The notes: a model not told the origin generated them from the sequence alone. Positions 1-8,796 are shown, counted from the stretch's first letter. The stretch: DNA of 64,000 bases from Gemmata palustris (GCF_017939745.1 NZ_JAGKQQ010000001.1:4216001-4280000); one strand, 5' to 3'. Translations and numbers: made by a program.

Positions 1-1004
1 CACGCGACCGTGAGCCCCAGGAACGTAGAACCCGTCGTGCCGATCATGTCGTGCAGTTCGTCCGCACGCTGATTCAGCGTCAGCGTGATGTCGGGACTTT
101 TCACCTCGTCCCACGCGCCGCCCACAATGAACCCGGTCGCGGCATCGGCGCCGAGCGTGTCGCCGGCCAACTGCTCGCGCACGAACTGGTCGTAGGGCTT
201 GTCGTCGTTGAGGGCTTTGATGACGTAGTCGCGGTAGTGCCAGGCGTTCGGGCGCAACTGATTGGTCTCGAACCCGTTCGACTCCGCGAAGCGCACCGTA
301 TCGAGCCAGTGCCGCGCCCAGCGCTCGCCGTAGTGCGGCGACGCGAGGTATTTGTCCACGAGCTTTTCGTAAGCGTTCGCGTCCTTATCGTTGACAAACG
401 CCTCCACCTCTTCGGGCGTGGGCGGCAACCCGAGCAGATCAAACTTGAGCCGCCGAATGAGCGTGCGCCGGTCCGCTTCGGGCGAAAGCGCCAATCCGCT
501 CGCGTTTAATTTCGCGGCAACGAATGCGTCGATCGCGTTTCGCGTTTGAGCCGTCGCGGTGGGCACGGCCGGGCGCGTCACCGCTTGGAACGCCCAGTGC
601 GCATCGGCAGCGCCCTCGACCGCGGGCCACTTCGCACCGGCTTCGACCCAGGCGGTGAGGGCGCGAATTTGTTCCGCAGTGAGCGGGTCGCGGTTCGGCG
701 GCATCCGCTCCTGGGCGTCTTCGATCGTCAGCTTCTTCAGAAGCAAACTCTCGGCGGGTTTGCCCGGTACCAGCGCTTTGCCGGTGTCGCCCCCTTTGAG
801 CGCATCGGCGCTGCGATCAAGACGCAACCCGCCGCGCTGTTTGTCCGGTCCGTGACACGACACACAGTGTTTCGCAAAAATCGGCTGCACGTCGCGCGCG
901 AACTCGACCGCGGGCGGCAGCGCCCCCTTCGGTGGCTCAGCGCCACGGCCCGGAGAGGTAAAAGCGCCCAGTAAAAGGAGCGCGGGGAGAGCAGTACGGG
1001 GCAT
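1..1004 (-). CDS. Planctomycete cytochrome (PSCyt1) and DUF1549 protein, 3' end beyond the window
   Basis: The first 334 residues are in the window and the reading frame runs off the left edge. A signal peptide (residues 1-21, ending AGA-like at GRGAE) is followed by a PSCyt1 cytochrome-c domain with the haem motif CVSCH at residues 47-51. From about residue 175 the sequence matches DUF1549 (PSCyt2), with the conserved stretches DLLGLPPTPEEV, YGERWARHWLD and QLAGD. In this family a DUF1553 domain normally follows, so the complete protein is probably 700-1000 residues. It is exported and probably binds haem c; these proteins are greatly expanded in planctomycetes and have no proven general function. 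The ATG at 1004 was chosen because it opens the signal peptide directly. Confidence 0.9.
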   Translation of the reverse strand, partial: MPRTALPALLLLGAFTSPGRGAEPPKGALPPAVEFARDVQPIFAKHCVSCHGPDKQRGGLRLDRSADALKGGDTGKALVPGKPAESLLLKKLTIEDAQERMPPNRDPLTAEQIRALTAWVEAGAKWPAVEGAADAHWAFQAVTRPAVPTATAQTRNAIDAFVAAKLNASGLALSPEADRRTLIRRLKFDLLGLPPTPEEVEAFVNDKDANAYEKLVDKYLASPHYGERWARHWLDTVRFAESNGFETNQLRPNAWHYRDYVIKALNDDKPYDQFVREQLAGDTLGADAATGFIVGGAWDEVKSPDITLTLNQRADELHDMIGTTGSTFLGLTVA

Positions 1005-1666
1005 GATCGTTCCAGATGGTCACCGGCGGGTGGTATCATGCTACCCACAAACACCGTGCGAGTGAAAGAGGTTTGTCGCGGTTCGCGGCACCCGTGTGGG
1101 ACCGAGACCACTTCTCCACGAGGTGCCAACTCATCGCTCCCGCGATCAAGATGGGAAGAAGGGACAGAGCGAACAGCTCAAATGGCCGCATGTACAGAAT
1201 AGCCCGTTCGGATGGAGTAACGCGACGAGGAACCGGTAGCAGGCCCGGGGTACAACAGGTCCACGATTGGGAGGTCCATCTCCCGGCCTCCGAACGCAAC
1301 AGCGACGAGTGTCGCCCGACACACTCAGCCCAATGGGGGACGGGAAAAGATCAATCCCACCCCGACGGTCTCACGAGCCATCATTTTTTTGAGAAGGCAT
1401 TAAATCTAATCCTTTTTCCTCTTGCCCTTCATCAAATGAAGGTTTAGAAACATCTCAACTCGCAGTCGCTCACGCTCTCTGAATCAGCTCCTCATCGATC
1501 GTTAACTCTCCCTTTTGCTCATGAGCAGCCGGTTCGTCGCGCCTTAGTGGTTCGCGAGCGCTATAGTTTCTGAGACTGGTGCCGATCGCCTTCATCTCTC
1601 CCGGGCGGTCGAACTCGCAGGCATCGGGCTCACTATCCATTTCTTGTTTCTGTCAAGGTGGTCATT
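1005..1666. other. Gap with no convincing gene between two divergent genes
   Basis: This 660-bp stretch separates the PSCyt gene from the pseudopilin gene. It is less G+C rich around 1380-1460. The only candidate is a 51-codon minus-strand reading frame (1191 to 1036) whose product begins MRPFELFALSLLPILIAGA and would have one membrane segment. It stops 31 bases before the PSCyt start, but has no Shine-Dalgarno sequence and no family I recognise. A TATAGT hexamer near 1563 could be a -10 box for the pseudopilin gene, but no good -35 box accompanies it. Confidence 0.4.
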
Positions 1667-2611
1667 ATGAGACTCGCACAGAGGCACCCCCGAAAAGCGT
1701 TTACGCTGATCGAGCTGTTGGTGGTGATCGCGATCATCGCGATCCTCATCGGGCTCCTGCTCCCGGCCGTCCAGAAAGTCCGCGAGGCCGCGGCCCGGAC
1801 TCAGTGTGTCAACAACTTGAAGCAGATGGGTCTCGCGCTGCACGCGTACCACGACGCCAACGAGGTGCTCCCCCAGGGCCAGTCGCCGTGGAGCGCGGCC
1901 TACCAGGCTCCTTATGAAGGGGCGTGGTCGTGGCAGGGCTACATCCTGCCGTATATGGAGCAGGACAATGCCTATAAGCAGGCAAAGGCGTGGCAAAATG
2001 CCTCGAATACCTATTCATGGAACAACCCGGTCGCTGGGCTGAAGATGAAGCTGTACACCTGCCCGGCGGACTCGCGGGGACCGGTCGCGTACCCCGGGCC
2101 GGCGAACGGGCTCGCGGTCGACCAGTCGCTGACCGGGTACCTGGGTAACGCCGGCACCACCTCGTCTTCGTTCGACGGCGTACTGTACATGAGCTCGAAG
2201 GTCAAGCTGGTCGGAATCACCGACGGCACCAGCAACACAATTCTGGTCGGCGAGCGCCCGCCGAACTCGAACCTGGAGTTCGGCTGGTGGTTCGCCGCCT
2301 ACGGGTACGATGGTCGGGGCAACGGTGACTGCGTGATGACGTCCAACGATCTGGCCATTGCAAACTACTTCATCTCCGGCTACTCGTCGGCCCCGAACCT
2401 GCCGTGCAACGGGACGGCAGCTCAGAAGATCGGGTTGCAAACGGGTAACCCGAACGTCGGGTGCGATGCGGCTCACTACTGGAGCTTCCATACCGCTGGC
2501 GCCCAATTCCTGATGGCAGACGGGTCCGCCCGTCTGGTGACGTATGCCAACAACGGCGTACTTCCGGCTCTTTCGACGCGGGCCGGCGGCGAGGTCGCCA
2601 ACATCAACTAA
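1667..2611 (+). CDS. DUF1559 pseudopilin-like surface protein
   Basis: The 314-residue product starts with a type IV prepilin-like N-terminus: a short basic leader, then [16 protein letters not shown] as the hydrophobic helix. The rest matches DUF1559, including [18 protein letters not shown] after the helix and the C-terminal [14 protein letters not shown] signature. Such proteins are present in dozens of copies in Gemmata-like genomes and are presumed to be membrane-held pseudopilins of a type II secretion or pilus-like system. The residue before the predicted cleavage site is Ala rather than the usual Gly. The ATG at 1667 is preferred over an in-frame GTG at 1658 because AAGGTGG lies 5 bases upstream of it. 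A small lipoprotein gene follows. Confidence 0.92.
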   Translation: MRLAQRHPRKAFTLIELLVVIAIIAILIGLLLPAVQKVREAAARTQCVNNLKQMGLALHAYHDANEVLPQGQSPWSAAYQAPYEGAWSWQGYILPYMEQDNAYKQAKAWQNASNTYSWNNPVAGLKMKLYTCPADSRGPVAYPGPANGLAVDQSLTGYLGNAGTTSSSFDGVLYMSSKVKLVGITDGTSNTILVGERPPNSNLEFGWWFAAYGYDGRGNGDCVMTSNDLAIANYFISGYSSAPNLPCNGTAAQKIGLQTGNPNVGCDAAHYWSFHTAGAQFLMADGSARLVTYANNGVLPALSTRAGGEVANIN

Positions 2612-2693
2612 AGGTGTCCGTACCCCGCCCCGATGGCTCGTGCCGCCGGGGCGCCTTCGTTCGACCCACTTACTGCTGATTCCGGAACGGCAT

Positions 2694-2861
2694 ATGAAAA
2701 CAATCCTGCTCGTCGTCGTGTGTGCGGTCGGTTTTGCGGGCCTTGCGGGGTGCGGTGGTTCTTCGGCCTCGACCCTGCCCGGGCAGCCGAACGGCGCCGC
2801 CCCCCAAGACTCCGGTGCGGGCAAAGACACAAAGAAGGGGCGGATTCCCGCTCAAAAGTGA
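2694..2861 (+). CDS. Small lipoprotein paired with a DUF1559 gene
   Basis: The 55-residue product has a hydrophobic signal sequence and a lipobox LAGC (cysteine at about residue 19), then a Gly/Ser/Pro-rich tail of some 35 residues ending KKGRIPAQK. It should be a membrane-anchored lipoprotein. It lies 82 bp downstream of the pseudopilin gene on the same strand. In Gemmataceae such short lipoproteins often follow DUF1559 genes, so the two are probably co-transcribed. The tail has no recognisable domain. The start is the ATG opening the signal peptide; a longer in-frame extension upstream would overlap the pseudopilin gene and lacks a signal sequence. Confidence 0.75.
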   Translation: MKTILLVVVCAVGFAGLAGCGGSSASTLPGQPNGAAPQDSGAGKDTKKGRIPAQK

Positions 2862-2915
2862 TCCGGCGGCCAGAATATTCTCCTGATCCTTACTATCACA
2901 CATTCTATCACGCGA

Positions 2916-3029
2916 ATGATCTGGCAATTGACGATCAAACACCCCTTCTGCGGCACGCCCCCTCCCCCGGCGCTAGCACCCGAGGCCTTCGACGCGCTTC
3001 CGCCGGAGGTGCAGGCGCACGTCCGTTAG
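2916..3029 (+). pseudogene. Possible IS66-type transposase N-terminal remnant
   Basis: A 37-codon frame encodes MIWQLTIKHPFCG, then a proline-rich stretch, and ends ALPPEVQAHVR followed by a stop. That ending resembles the start of IS66-family transposases, which read LPPEVQAYIRALEAQ before a coiled coil. Nothing downstream continues the transposase, so this would be a scrap left by deletion. The match is short and made from memory. The remaining sequence up to 3226 holds no other frame I can support. Confidence 0.3.
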
Positions 3030-3226
3030 CCCCGCACGTCCCGGCTTCGGACGTGTCGAAGGTTGCTCAAAAATACCTCGACGCGGGCTTGCAGGTCCGC
3101 GTCGAACCGCCGTTTCGCTGGCGCCTGGATTAACTCCTTCAGGTGCTTTGGTGCTGACATTTCTTCGGCTCTCAAAGCAGCTATTATTGTCACTCGCCCC
3201 ACCAAATCGCCCCGGAGCTACGCACG

Positions 3227-3598
3227 ATGATCCTCGGCCTTCGCACCTTCGTTGCCCAAGTCCGCCCTGAACAACTGGACGAGGCGAAGGCGTGGTACAC
3301 GCAGTTCGCGGGCACCCCGCCGTACTTCGATCAGCCGTTCTACGTCGGGTTCAACGTCGGGGGGTTCGAGCTGGGGCTGCACCCCGAGGGCGAGCCGGGG
3401 CCGGGCGGCACGATCGCGTATTGGGGCACGGCCGACGTTGCGGCCGAAGTCGCTCGCGCGGTCGCTCTCGGCGCGACCGTGGCGCAACCCATTCAGGACG
3501 TGGGGGGAGATATCAAGGCCGCGACCATCGCGGACCCGTTCGGCAACCAGATCGGGCTGATTCAGAACCCGCACTTTGATGCGAAAGCGGTAAAATAG
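3227..3598 (+). CDS. VOC (glyoxalase/bleomycin-resistance) family protein
   Basis: The 123-residue product has the length and betaalphabetabetabeta pattern of a single VOC module: an N-terminal LRTFVAQVRPEQLDEAKAWY, a middle NVGGFELGLHP strand pair, and a C-terminal ATIADPFGNQIGLIQNP. The DPFGNQIGLIQ ending is the usual VOC signature. These small cytoplasmic proteins bind metals or metabolites; the substrate cannot be read from sequence. It stands alone, with palindromic repeats beginning right after the stop codon. Confidence 0.85.
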   Translation: MILGLRTFVAQVRPEQLDEAKAWYTQFAGTPPYFDQPFYVGFNVGGFELGLHPEGEPGPGGTIAYWGTADVAAEVARAVALGATVAQPIQDVGGDIKAATIADPFGNQIGLIQNPHFDAKAVK

Positions 3599-3611
3599 CA
3601 GCGGGAAGCAC

Positions 3612-3860
3612 CACCCGCTTGTTAACACTCGCGGTTCGCCAAGAGGCTAGGCGAACGGCCGGTGTAAGCCGGCCGGTGAGAACTCCAGATGCCTCTTAAG
3701 GGTGTCAATGAGCTTGGTAAGTATGGGCGAACGGCCGGTGTAAGCCGGCCGGTGAGACTTCTAAGCCACTCGTCACACCCGGCGCGTGCGCGGCACACAG
3801 AGCCGCACTCTCAAGTCACATTGTCGCTCGCACCGGCCGGCTTACACCGGCCGTTCGCCT
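3612..3860. repeat. Family C palindromes, hybrid cluster
   Basis: The left half of a family C hairpin (GTTAACACTCGCGGTTCGCC, 3621-3640) is joined to a different right arm at 3651-3680, a sequence containing CGGCCGGTGTAAGCCGGCCG. That right arm recurs at 3727-3756 and in reverse orientation at 3831-3860, so the last two form a hairpin with a long loop. The cluster fills the gap between the VOC gene and the convergent phosphatase gene. Confidence 0.85.
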
Positions 3861-3873
3861 CACTGGTGGAGCA

Positions 3874-4560
3874 TTACTCCTCATAATCCACCCGGCCCTC
3901 GCGCTTGCGGCCGAGCGTGTCCACCTGCCAGTAGCGACCGGAGATCGCGTCGAGGCACGTGAGCCACCCGCCCCCGTAGGCGTAAGTGTCGATGCACACC
4001 GCGCCGGGAATCACCTTCGGCTCGCCGGACCGCTGCGACGAGTGCCCGCAAATCACCGTCTTCCCGGTGTAATGGCGCATCGCGTCCGGGAAGAACTCCC
4101 AGTACAGCATGTTGTCCGGTTGCTCGTCCATCGGCGTGTCGTGGTACACCCCGGCGTGAACGAAGATGAACTGATCGGTTTCGTGGTACGGAACGAGTTC
4201 GTTTTCGAGGAAGTCCCAGTGCCCGTCCGGGACGTCCGCGAAGGTGCCGCTGACGCCCATCGCGGGGCCGTAAGAGCCGAGCGCCTGCACGCCGCCGACG
4301 CCGAGCCACATCTTCCGTTCCGAGCGCCCGCCGTCGCGCGCCTGGAGCATCATGATTTCGTGGTTCCCGCGCAGGCACACGACCGGGCGCTTGTGCTTCA
4401 ATTCAAGGAGACGATTGATGACGCCCCGCGTGTCCGGTCCGCGGTCCACGTAGTCGCCGAGCACGATGAGGTCATCGGCTCGGGTCGGCTGGACCCACGC
4501 GAGGAGGTCGTCGAGGGCACCGAGGCAGCCGTGAATGTCGCCGATCGCAAGGACGCGCAT
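3874..4560 (-). CDS. PPP-family metallophosphatase (ApaH/serine-threonine phosphatase-like)
   Basis: The 228-residue product carries all metal-binding motifs of the PPP phosphoesterases: GDIHG (residues 7-11), GDYVDRG (35-41), RGNHE (64-68), then FVHAGV and CGHSS histidine motifs. These bind two metal ions. Family members remove phosphate from Ser/Thr proteins or split diadenosine tetraphosphate; which applies here is open. It is cytoplasmic, with no signal peptide. The ATG at 4560 begins right at the first beta strand (MRVLAIGDIHG) and has a GGAG-like sequence just upstream. The insertion sequence upstream on the same strand is separated by family A repeat DNA. Confidence 0.92.
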   Translation of the reverse strand: MRVLAIGDIHGCLGALDDLLAWVQPTRADDLIVLGDYVDRGPDTRGVINRLLELKHKRPVVCLRGNHEIMMLQARDGGRSERKMWLGVGGVQALGSYGPAMGVSGTFADVPDGHWDFLENELVPYHETDQFIFVHAGVYHDTPMDEQPDNMLYWEFFPDAMRHYTGKTVICGHSSQRSGEPKVIPGAVCIDTYAYGGGWLTCLDAISGRYWQVDTLGRKREGRVDYEE

Positions 4561-4690
4561 GGAGCATCTCCGGAACTCCGTCAGTATAACACGCTCATGC
4601 CCGTCACGCTCTTCGACACGGGCTAGCCCCCGTGATTCCGCCGGAAGATTCGCATCTCCAGTCTCGTTTTGGGACCGCTGTAGCGGGTTG

Positions 4691-4773
4691 AACGAGCCGC
4701 GACCGCAAGGGGAGCAGGGCGCCTGATCCCGGCCGCGCCACGAGTGTTGCGGGCAAGCGAGCCGCGACCGCAA
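4691..4773. repeat. Family A repeats left of the insertion sequence
   Basis: There are two forward copies of the family A core GAGCCGCGACCGCAAGGGAG: one near-complete at 4693-4717, and one at 4758-4773 that breaks off after the CGCAA exactly where the insertion sequence begins. The 4738-4758 flank (CACGAGTGTTGCGGGCAA) recurs in reverse next to the family A copy near 36981-37000, so the flank belongs to the repeat. Confidence 0.8.
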
Positions 4774-6031
4774 CAGTAGTTTCAAGGCATTGGAGCGGTT
4801 GTAAGTATTTTGTGGGGCAGCGTGATACATCGCGTGCGTGGGTATCGCGCGCGGATGCGTTGTGTGAGCCAGTCGAGCATCTCGACCAACGGGAGTTCGG
4901 GTACCCACGCATTCGGGCTCCGGTTCCGTGCGCGAGCGATCCGAAGGGTCAAGCACACCCACACCTGTCGCAACAGCAGCGCCACCCCTTCCAAGAGCAA
5001 CCGGTATTCGGGGTTGGTGCTCGTGGTCCACCCGCGGGCCTGGTTCTTCTGCCGGTAACTGGTCTCGATCCCGAACCGCTCCCGGTACCGGCGCCGCCCG
5101 AGCCACGCGCGCTTCGCCTCGGACACCGCCGCCGCATCGCCCCAACCCGAGAACGCGTACACCCGCGCGTGGGATTCGCCCGGGCGGCGCCACACCAGCA
5201 CCCGGGTGGACACCGACCGGCGGGCCTTCTCGGTCACCCAGTCCATGGTGGTGATGGTGCCGTGAGGTTGCGTGTAGCACTCGTTGCGTCGGTTCGTGCC
5301 GGAACCCTTCTTGCGCATCGGGACCGTGTAGCTCAGGTTCCGTTCCTGCAACAGCAACAGGGTCTCCCCGCTGTCGAACCCGGCGTCCAGAACCACCCCG
5401 CGGACCGTGAGCCCACGGGCCGCCACCTGGTCCAGAAGGGTCTGCACCTGCTGGTGCGGCTTGGCTCCTTTCGTCACACTCATCAGCCCCACGGTGTACC
5501 GCCGGTGCTTGTGGATCAGGACCCCGGTGGCGTACGCGTGGAAGAACGAGGTGCCGGCCTTCTTGGGTCCGCCGATGATCCCCGGGGTGCCGCGGTCCCC
5601 GTAAAAGGGGACGTAGTGCACGTCGATGGCGCACGTCCACCGGCGATTCCGGTCCCGACGGGTGAACGTCGCCACGTGGTGGAGTGCATCGACCAACCGG
5701 GCCGTCAGTTGGTCTCGGGAACCGAGGCTCGCGCGAACCCCCTGCCGAGCGGTCTCGTGCGAGAATCCGAAGTACCGGGTGACCACCGCGAACAGGGTCC
5801 GGGTGGTGCCCGCGATCAGCAGCACCAGATCAACCAACTGTGTGCCCGTGATCGACTGCTTGTAGTCGGGCCAACCGAGTGCCCGGGCCAACGTTCGCCG
5901 GGCCAACACATGGATCACCGCCGGGGTGATCGTAGAATAACCACGTCGCATGGGAGGCTCCCGTTCAAGTGCCTGAGAACCTTGAACTTAGGAACTCCCA
6001 TGCGGCACTGCCAAATCACTTGAAACTACTG
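4774..6031 (-). mobile_element. Insertion sequence with DDE transposase, about 1.26 kb
   Basis: The element holds one transposase gene. Its ends carry the perfect inverted repeat CAGTAGTTTCAAG (4774-4786, and reversed at 6019-6031). The perfect inverted repeat continues outwards for 16 further bases on each side (4758-4773 and 6032-6047) into family A repeat sequence, giving 29 bp in total. I see no direct target duplication on either definition of the ends. The short distance between the inner ends and the coding frame is normal for a compact insertion sequence. Confidence 0.8.
4782..5951 (-). CDS. IS4-superfamily (ISH3-like) DDE transposase
   Basis: The 389-residue protein is intact. Likely catalytic acids are Asp in CAIDVHYVPFYGD, Asp in VVLDAGFDSGE and Glu in RYRERFGIETSYRQ; the last is the YREK-like signature of the IS4 superfamily, and the RFGIETSYR form points to ISH3-like elements. 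The N-terminal 110 residues are helical and probably bind the ends. The start ATG at 5951 lies about 70 bp inside the right end. Because the frame and both ends are intact the element may still be active. The exact IS family is my judgement from motifs. Confidence 0.88.
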   Translation of the reverse strand: MRRGYSTITPAVIHVLARRTLARALGWPDYKQSITGTQLVDLVLLIAGTTRTLFAVVTRYFGFSHETARQGVRASLGSRDQLTARLVDALHHVATFTRRDRNRRWTCAIDVHYVPFYGDRGTPGIIGGPKKAGTSFFHAYATGVLIHKHRRYTVGLMSVTKGAKPHQQVQTLLDQVAARGLTVRGVVLDAGFDSGETLLLLQERNLSYTVPMRKKGSGTNRRNECYTQPHGTITTMDWVTEKARRSVSTRVLVWRRPGESHARVYAFSGWGDAAAVSEAKRAWLGRRRYRERFGIETSYRQKNQARGWTTSTNPEYRLLLEGVALLLRQVWVCLTLRIARARNRSPNAWVPELPLVEMLDWLTQRIRARYPRTRCITLPHKILTTAPMP

Positions 6032-6142
6032 TTGCGGTCGCGGCTCGTCCCAGCCGCTGTGCTACGGCGATTCTCAATTCCTTTGTGCGCCGGGCTCAAC
6101 ACCGGGGAATCGCTACCCCGCTCCCTTGCGGTCGCGGCTCGT
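6032..6142. repeat. Family A repeats right of the insertion sequence
   Basis: A reverse family A arm (6032-6047) abuts the insertion sequence. It is followed by the family's spacer, which contains TTCCTTTGTGCGCCGGGCTC, and a full reverse core ending at 6142. The same spacer occurs next to family A copies near 34970, 36915, 21090 and 23420. Confidence 0.85.
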
Positions 6143-6163
6143 TGTAAGTGACCAAAAGCCGGC

Positions 6164-7300
6164 CTAACGAATGTTGTGCGCCGGGTCCACTTTCTGAAAC
6201 GACCGCAGCGCGGCCAGCCCCGACCCGACCGCCATGCACATCGTCACCGCCGCCGCGCCGCCCAGAATGAACGGGTGCAGGCGCACGGCGGTTCCCATTG
6301 CGGTTGCACCCTCTGCGAGTGCGACCGTGATCGGTGCGGCCAGCGCGATACCGAACAACCCCACCCAGAACGATTGCGCCAGCACCGAGAACTTCAACCG
6401 CCACTTGGGAATACCCATCGCGCGGAGCGTGGCGAACTCGCGCTGACTGGCCGCGGTCGCCGCGAACAGTGTTTGACTCGTCACCACCGCGCCGACGAGC
6501 AACCCGAGCAGTGCCGTGAACCCGATCGCGACGCCGGCCTTCGTCGTGGTCAGCCAGTGGAGCCGCGAGCGCGCGGAGAACTCGTCCGCGGTGAACGCGC
6601 TCAGTTGCGCGTAGCCGTTCATTCGGCGCGCGACCGCGGGCGCGTCCCCCGGCTTCGCGCACTTCGCGACCAAGTACGTGACTTCGTCTTGCTGGTAGTG
6701 GAGCAGCACGCGGGCAGTTTCGAGCGAACAAAACAGGTACGGCCCGCCCAGGCTGCGGCACCCGGCCACCAGCCCCACAACGCGAACGCGAACACCGAGG
6801 ATTTCGGCCGTGTCGCCCGCGCTGCGAATCCCGAGGCGGCCGAGTTCGGACTCGTCCACCGCGATCGTGAGCGGTTGGGTGAGGCGCGCGAGTAACTCGC
6901 GGTCGTTGCGAACAACTTCCATTGCCGCGAGCGAGTGCGGGTCGAGCCGCGTGCCGACGACGGTGCAAACTTCCGTGGTGGTTTTCGCGGGGATCTCGCC
7001 GTTCCGGGTCCAGGGCGTGAAGCCGATGATCGCGCCCTCCGCGCGCTCGACCTCGGGTTGCGCGGCGAGCCGGGACACCCAGCGCTCCGGGATGGGCCGG
7101 CCGAAGTCCACGCTCCGCACGGCCGGGTAGCCGACCCACACGTCGGCCACGGACCGGTCCACCGGGAGCGACATCATCGAGAGCAGTCCGAGCACGAGCC
7201 CCGATTGCACCGCGACCAGCACCGCGCTGAACGCGACCGCGAGGATGGCCGGCAGGAACCGCTGCCGCTCGTACCAGATCGTGGTGAGAGAATAACCCAC
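6164..7300 (-). CDS. FtsX/MacB-like ABC transporter permease
   Basis: The 378-residue protein has the FtsX-type layout: one N-terminal membrane helix (residues 17-40), an extracytoplasmic domain of about 210 residues, then three membrane segments in the last 130 residues (about 255-280, 305-330 and 340-365). The segment QREFATLRAMGIPKWRL is the typical cytoplasmic coupling loop of FtsX/DevC permeases. Such proteins work with an ABC ATPase and usually a periplasmic adaptor. Neither lies next to this gene in the window, so partners must be encoded elsewhere or be missing. The start is a GTG at 7300. Family D repeat DNA lies upstream. Confidence 0.85.
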   Translation of the reverse strand: MGYSLTTIWYERQRFLPAILAVAFSAVLVAVQSGLVLGLLSMMSLPVDRSVADVWVGYPAVRSVDFGRPIPERWVSRLAAQPEVERAEGAIIGFTPWTRNGEIPAKTTTEVCTVVGTRLDPHSLAAMEVVRNDRELLARLTQPLTIAVDESELGRLGIRSAGDTAEILGVRVRVVGLVAGCRSLGGPYLFCSLETARVLLHYQQDEVTYLVAKCAKPGDAPAVARRMNGYAQLSAFTADEFSARSRLHWLTTTKAGVAIGFTALLGLLVGAVVTSQTLFAATAASQREFATLRAMGIPKWRLKFSVLAQSFWVGLFGIALAAPITVALAEGATAMGTAVRLHPFILGGAAAVTMCMAVGSGLAALRSFQKVDPAHNIR

Positions 7301-7401
7301 AGTGGCGCCCCCAACGGGTTCTCCGAGCTACGTTTTGTGCTAGTGCGTGACGCACAGACTGTAAACTGGAGCGCCAGGAACCGGTCGGGGGCTTGTGCTT
7401 C

Positions 7402-7585
7402 GCCCTCTCCCCTTGCGGGAGAGGGTCGCCGCGCTTCGCGGCGGGGTGAGGGGTTGCATCCACACCCCGGGGCCACCCCTCACCCGGTTCGCAAAGCCTC
7501 ACCACCCTCTCCCGCAAGGGGAGAGGGCATAACACCAAGCCGGCCCACCCACGTTTGCAAGCAATTAACAGAGACCGGCTACAGG
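7402..7585. repeat. Family D palindromic element, copy 1
   Basis: Two outward-facing hairpin blocks of the form CCCTCTCCC-CTTGC-GGGAGAGGG lie at 7402-7425 and 7505-7528. Between them are GGTGAGGGG and CCCCTCACC. The right part ends with CCACGTTTGCAA and CCGGCTACAG (to about 7585), which also bound the second copy at 48250-48514, where the internal order is reversed. It fills the gap between the permease and hydrolase genes. Confidence 0.85.
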
Positions 7586-7608
7586 AAAGAAATCAAACCG
7601 ATCGGGCC

Positions 7609-8463
7609 TCACACCCACAGGTGCATCTTCGCCTTCAGTTCGGCCGGGAGCTTGTTGTCGAGCAGCTTCCGCACCTCGTTCGGGTGGTACCGCGTGCTGA
7701 AGTGCGCCGCGACGATCAGCTCGTTCTTGAACCGCGGGGCGCGCTCCACGAAATCGTCCAGGTGCATGTGACCGAACTTGTGGATCTTGTCGCGCCGGTG
7801 GCTCGCGCGGATGAAACTCATTTCGGTGATGAGGATCTTCGCCTCGAAGCACGCCGGGCACGCATCCAACCCGGCCGGCGAGGTGTCCCCCGTGTACGCC
7901 ACGATCGGGATGCGCACCTCGCGCGTGATCGGGGTGCCGCTCAGCTTGAGGTCGCGGATCTTGTCGCCGGGCAGCCCCACGAACTCGTCCTTCAGCTTGT
8001 TGCGCCGCTCCCACACCACGAACCCGCGGCTCGGGATCGTGTGGGCCGTGTTGAACACCGTGACGACGTGCTCGCGGCTCAGCTCGATCTCGTCGCCGGC
8101 CGTCAGCCCTTTGATGTGCGCGAGCTGCCGCCCGCGGTCGAGCCGGTGCATAATCATCATCAGTTTCTTGACGTCCTCGAGCCCCTCGGTGGGGACGTAG
8201 ACCGTCGGCGGTTCCATCTTCATCATCCGGCGCCGCGCCACGTACACCGGAAGCGCGGCGACGTGGTCCAGGTGCGTGTGCGACACGAACCACGTCGGCG
8301 TGCCCATGAAGTCCCACGGCTGCGCTCCGAGGTCGAACCCGATCTTCAGTTCGGGGATGCGCCAGTAGCTCTGCACCGCGGCGCGCGACCACCCCTCGAC
8401 CGTCAGACCTCCGTGCGAGAGCGAGTAATACGGGGCGTTGTCCACCGGCCGGTCGGGTAGCAT
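7609..8463 (-). CDS. MBL-fold hydrolase, ribonuclease Z-like
   Basis: The 284-residue product has the metallo-beta-lactamase zinc motif HTHLDH (residues 62-67), then a metal-binding TGDTSP, a TEMSF strand and a C-terminal AHFSTRYHPNEV. This order resembles RNase Z and related MBL hydrolases. RNase Z itself cuts tRNA 3' trailers; some planctomycete relatives have unknown substrates, so I give the class rather than the gene name. It has no signal peptide. The ATG at 8463 is supported by AAAGGA about 7 bases upstream. Confidence 0.82.
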   Translation of the reverse strand: MLPDRPVDNAPYYSLSHGGLTVEGWSRAAVQSYWRIPELKIGFDLGAQPWDFMGTPTWFVSHTHLDHVAALPVYVARRRMMKMEPPTVYVPTEGLEDVKKLMMIMHRLDRGRQLAHIKGLTAGDEIELSREHVVTVFNTAHTIPSRGFVVWERRNKLKDEFVGLPGDKIRDLKLSGTPITREVRIPIVAYTGDTSPAGLDACPACFEAKILITEMSFIRASHRRDKIHKFGHMHLDDFVERAPRFKNELIVAAHFSTRYHPNEVRKLLDNKLPAELKAKMHLWV

Positions 8464-8796
8464 GTCGCGTCCTTTAGGAAAACTGCGCGGAATCCGTCTT
8501 TTCCATCTTAACGACACGCGCCTGCGGCCGCGGTTCGTTCGGTGCCGATAGTTGGTGTGTGAGCCGGTCGCGCGGAAGTCAACACGCCCCACGGAAACCG
8601 CGCCGGCGGAAGTGGGGCCGCCTGTACCGTGTGTACCGACTGTTCGGCTAAATGTAGTCGATCCCGCTCCGCCCCGGGTGCCCGGCGTGCAAGTCGCGGC
8701 CCCCGGAGCGTTAAATTGAAGAAGCCCAACCGCGGTTGACCGGTGCGCTAGAACTCGGCATAACCCCGACGCGGGTCGGAATCGCGAGAGGATCAG
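8464..8796. other. Divergent promoter gap with nothing recognised
   Basis: This stretch lies between the divergent hydrolase and glycine-zipper lipoprotein genes, so it should contain promoters for both. I could not pick convincing -35/-10 pairs, and it holds none of the repeat families found in other gaps. Confidence 0.4.

Noticed and set aside
1036-1191. A 51-codon small membrane protein gene
   Set aside because: It has one hydrophobic stretch but no ribosome-binding site and no family, so I list it only inside the gap entry.
3874-5640. A 588-codon frame joining part of the transposase region to the phosphatase
   Set aside because: It begins inside the transposase gene in another frame and only its last 228 codons, the phosphatase from 4560, match a family.
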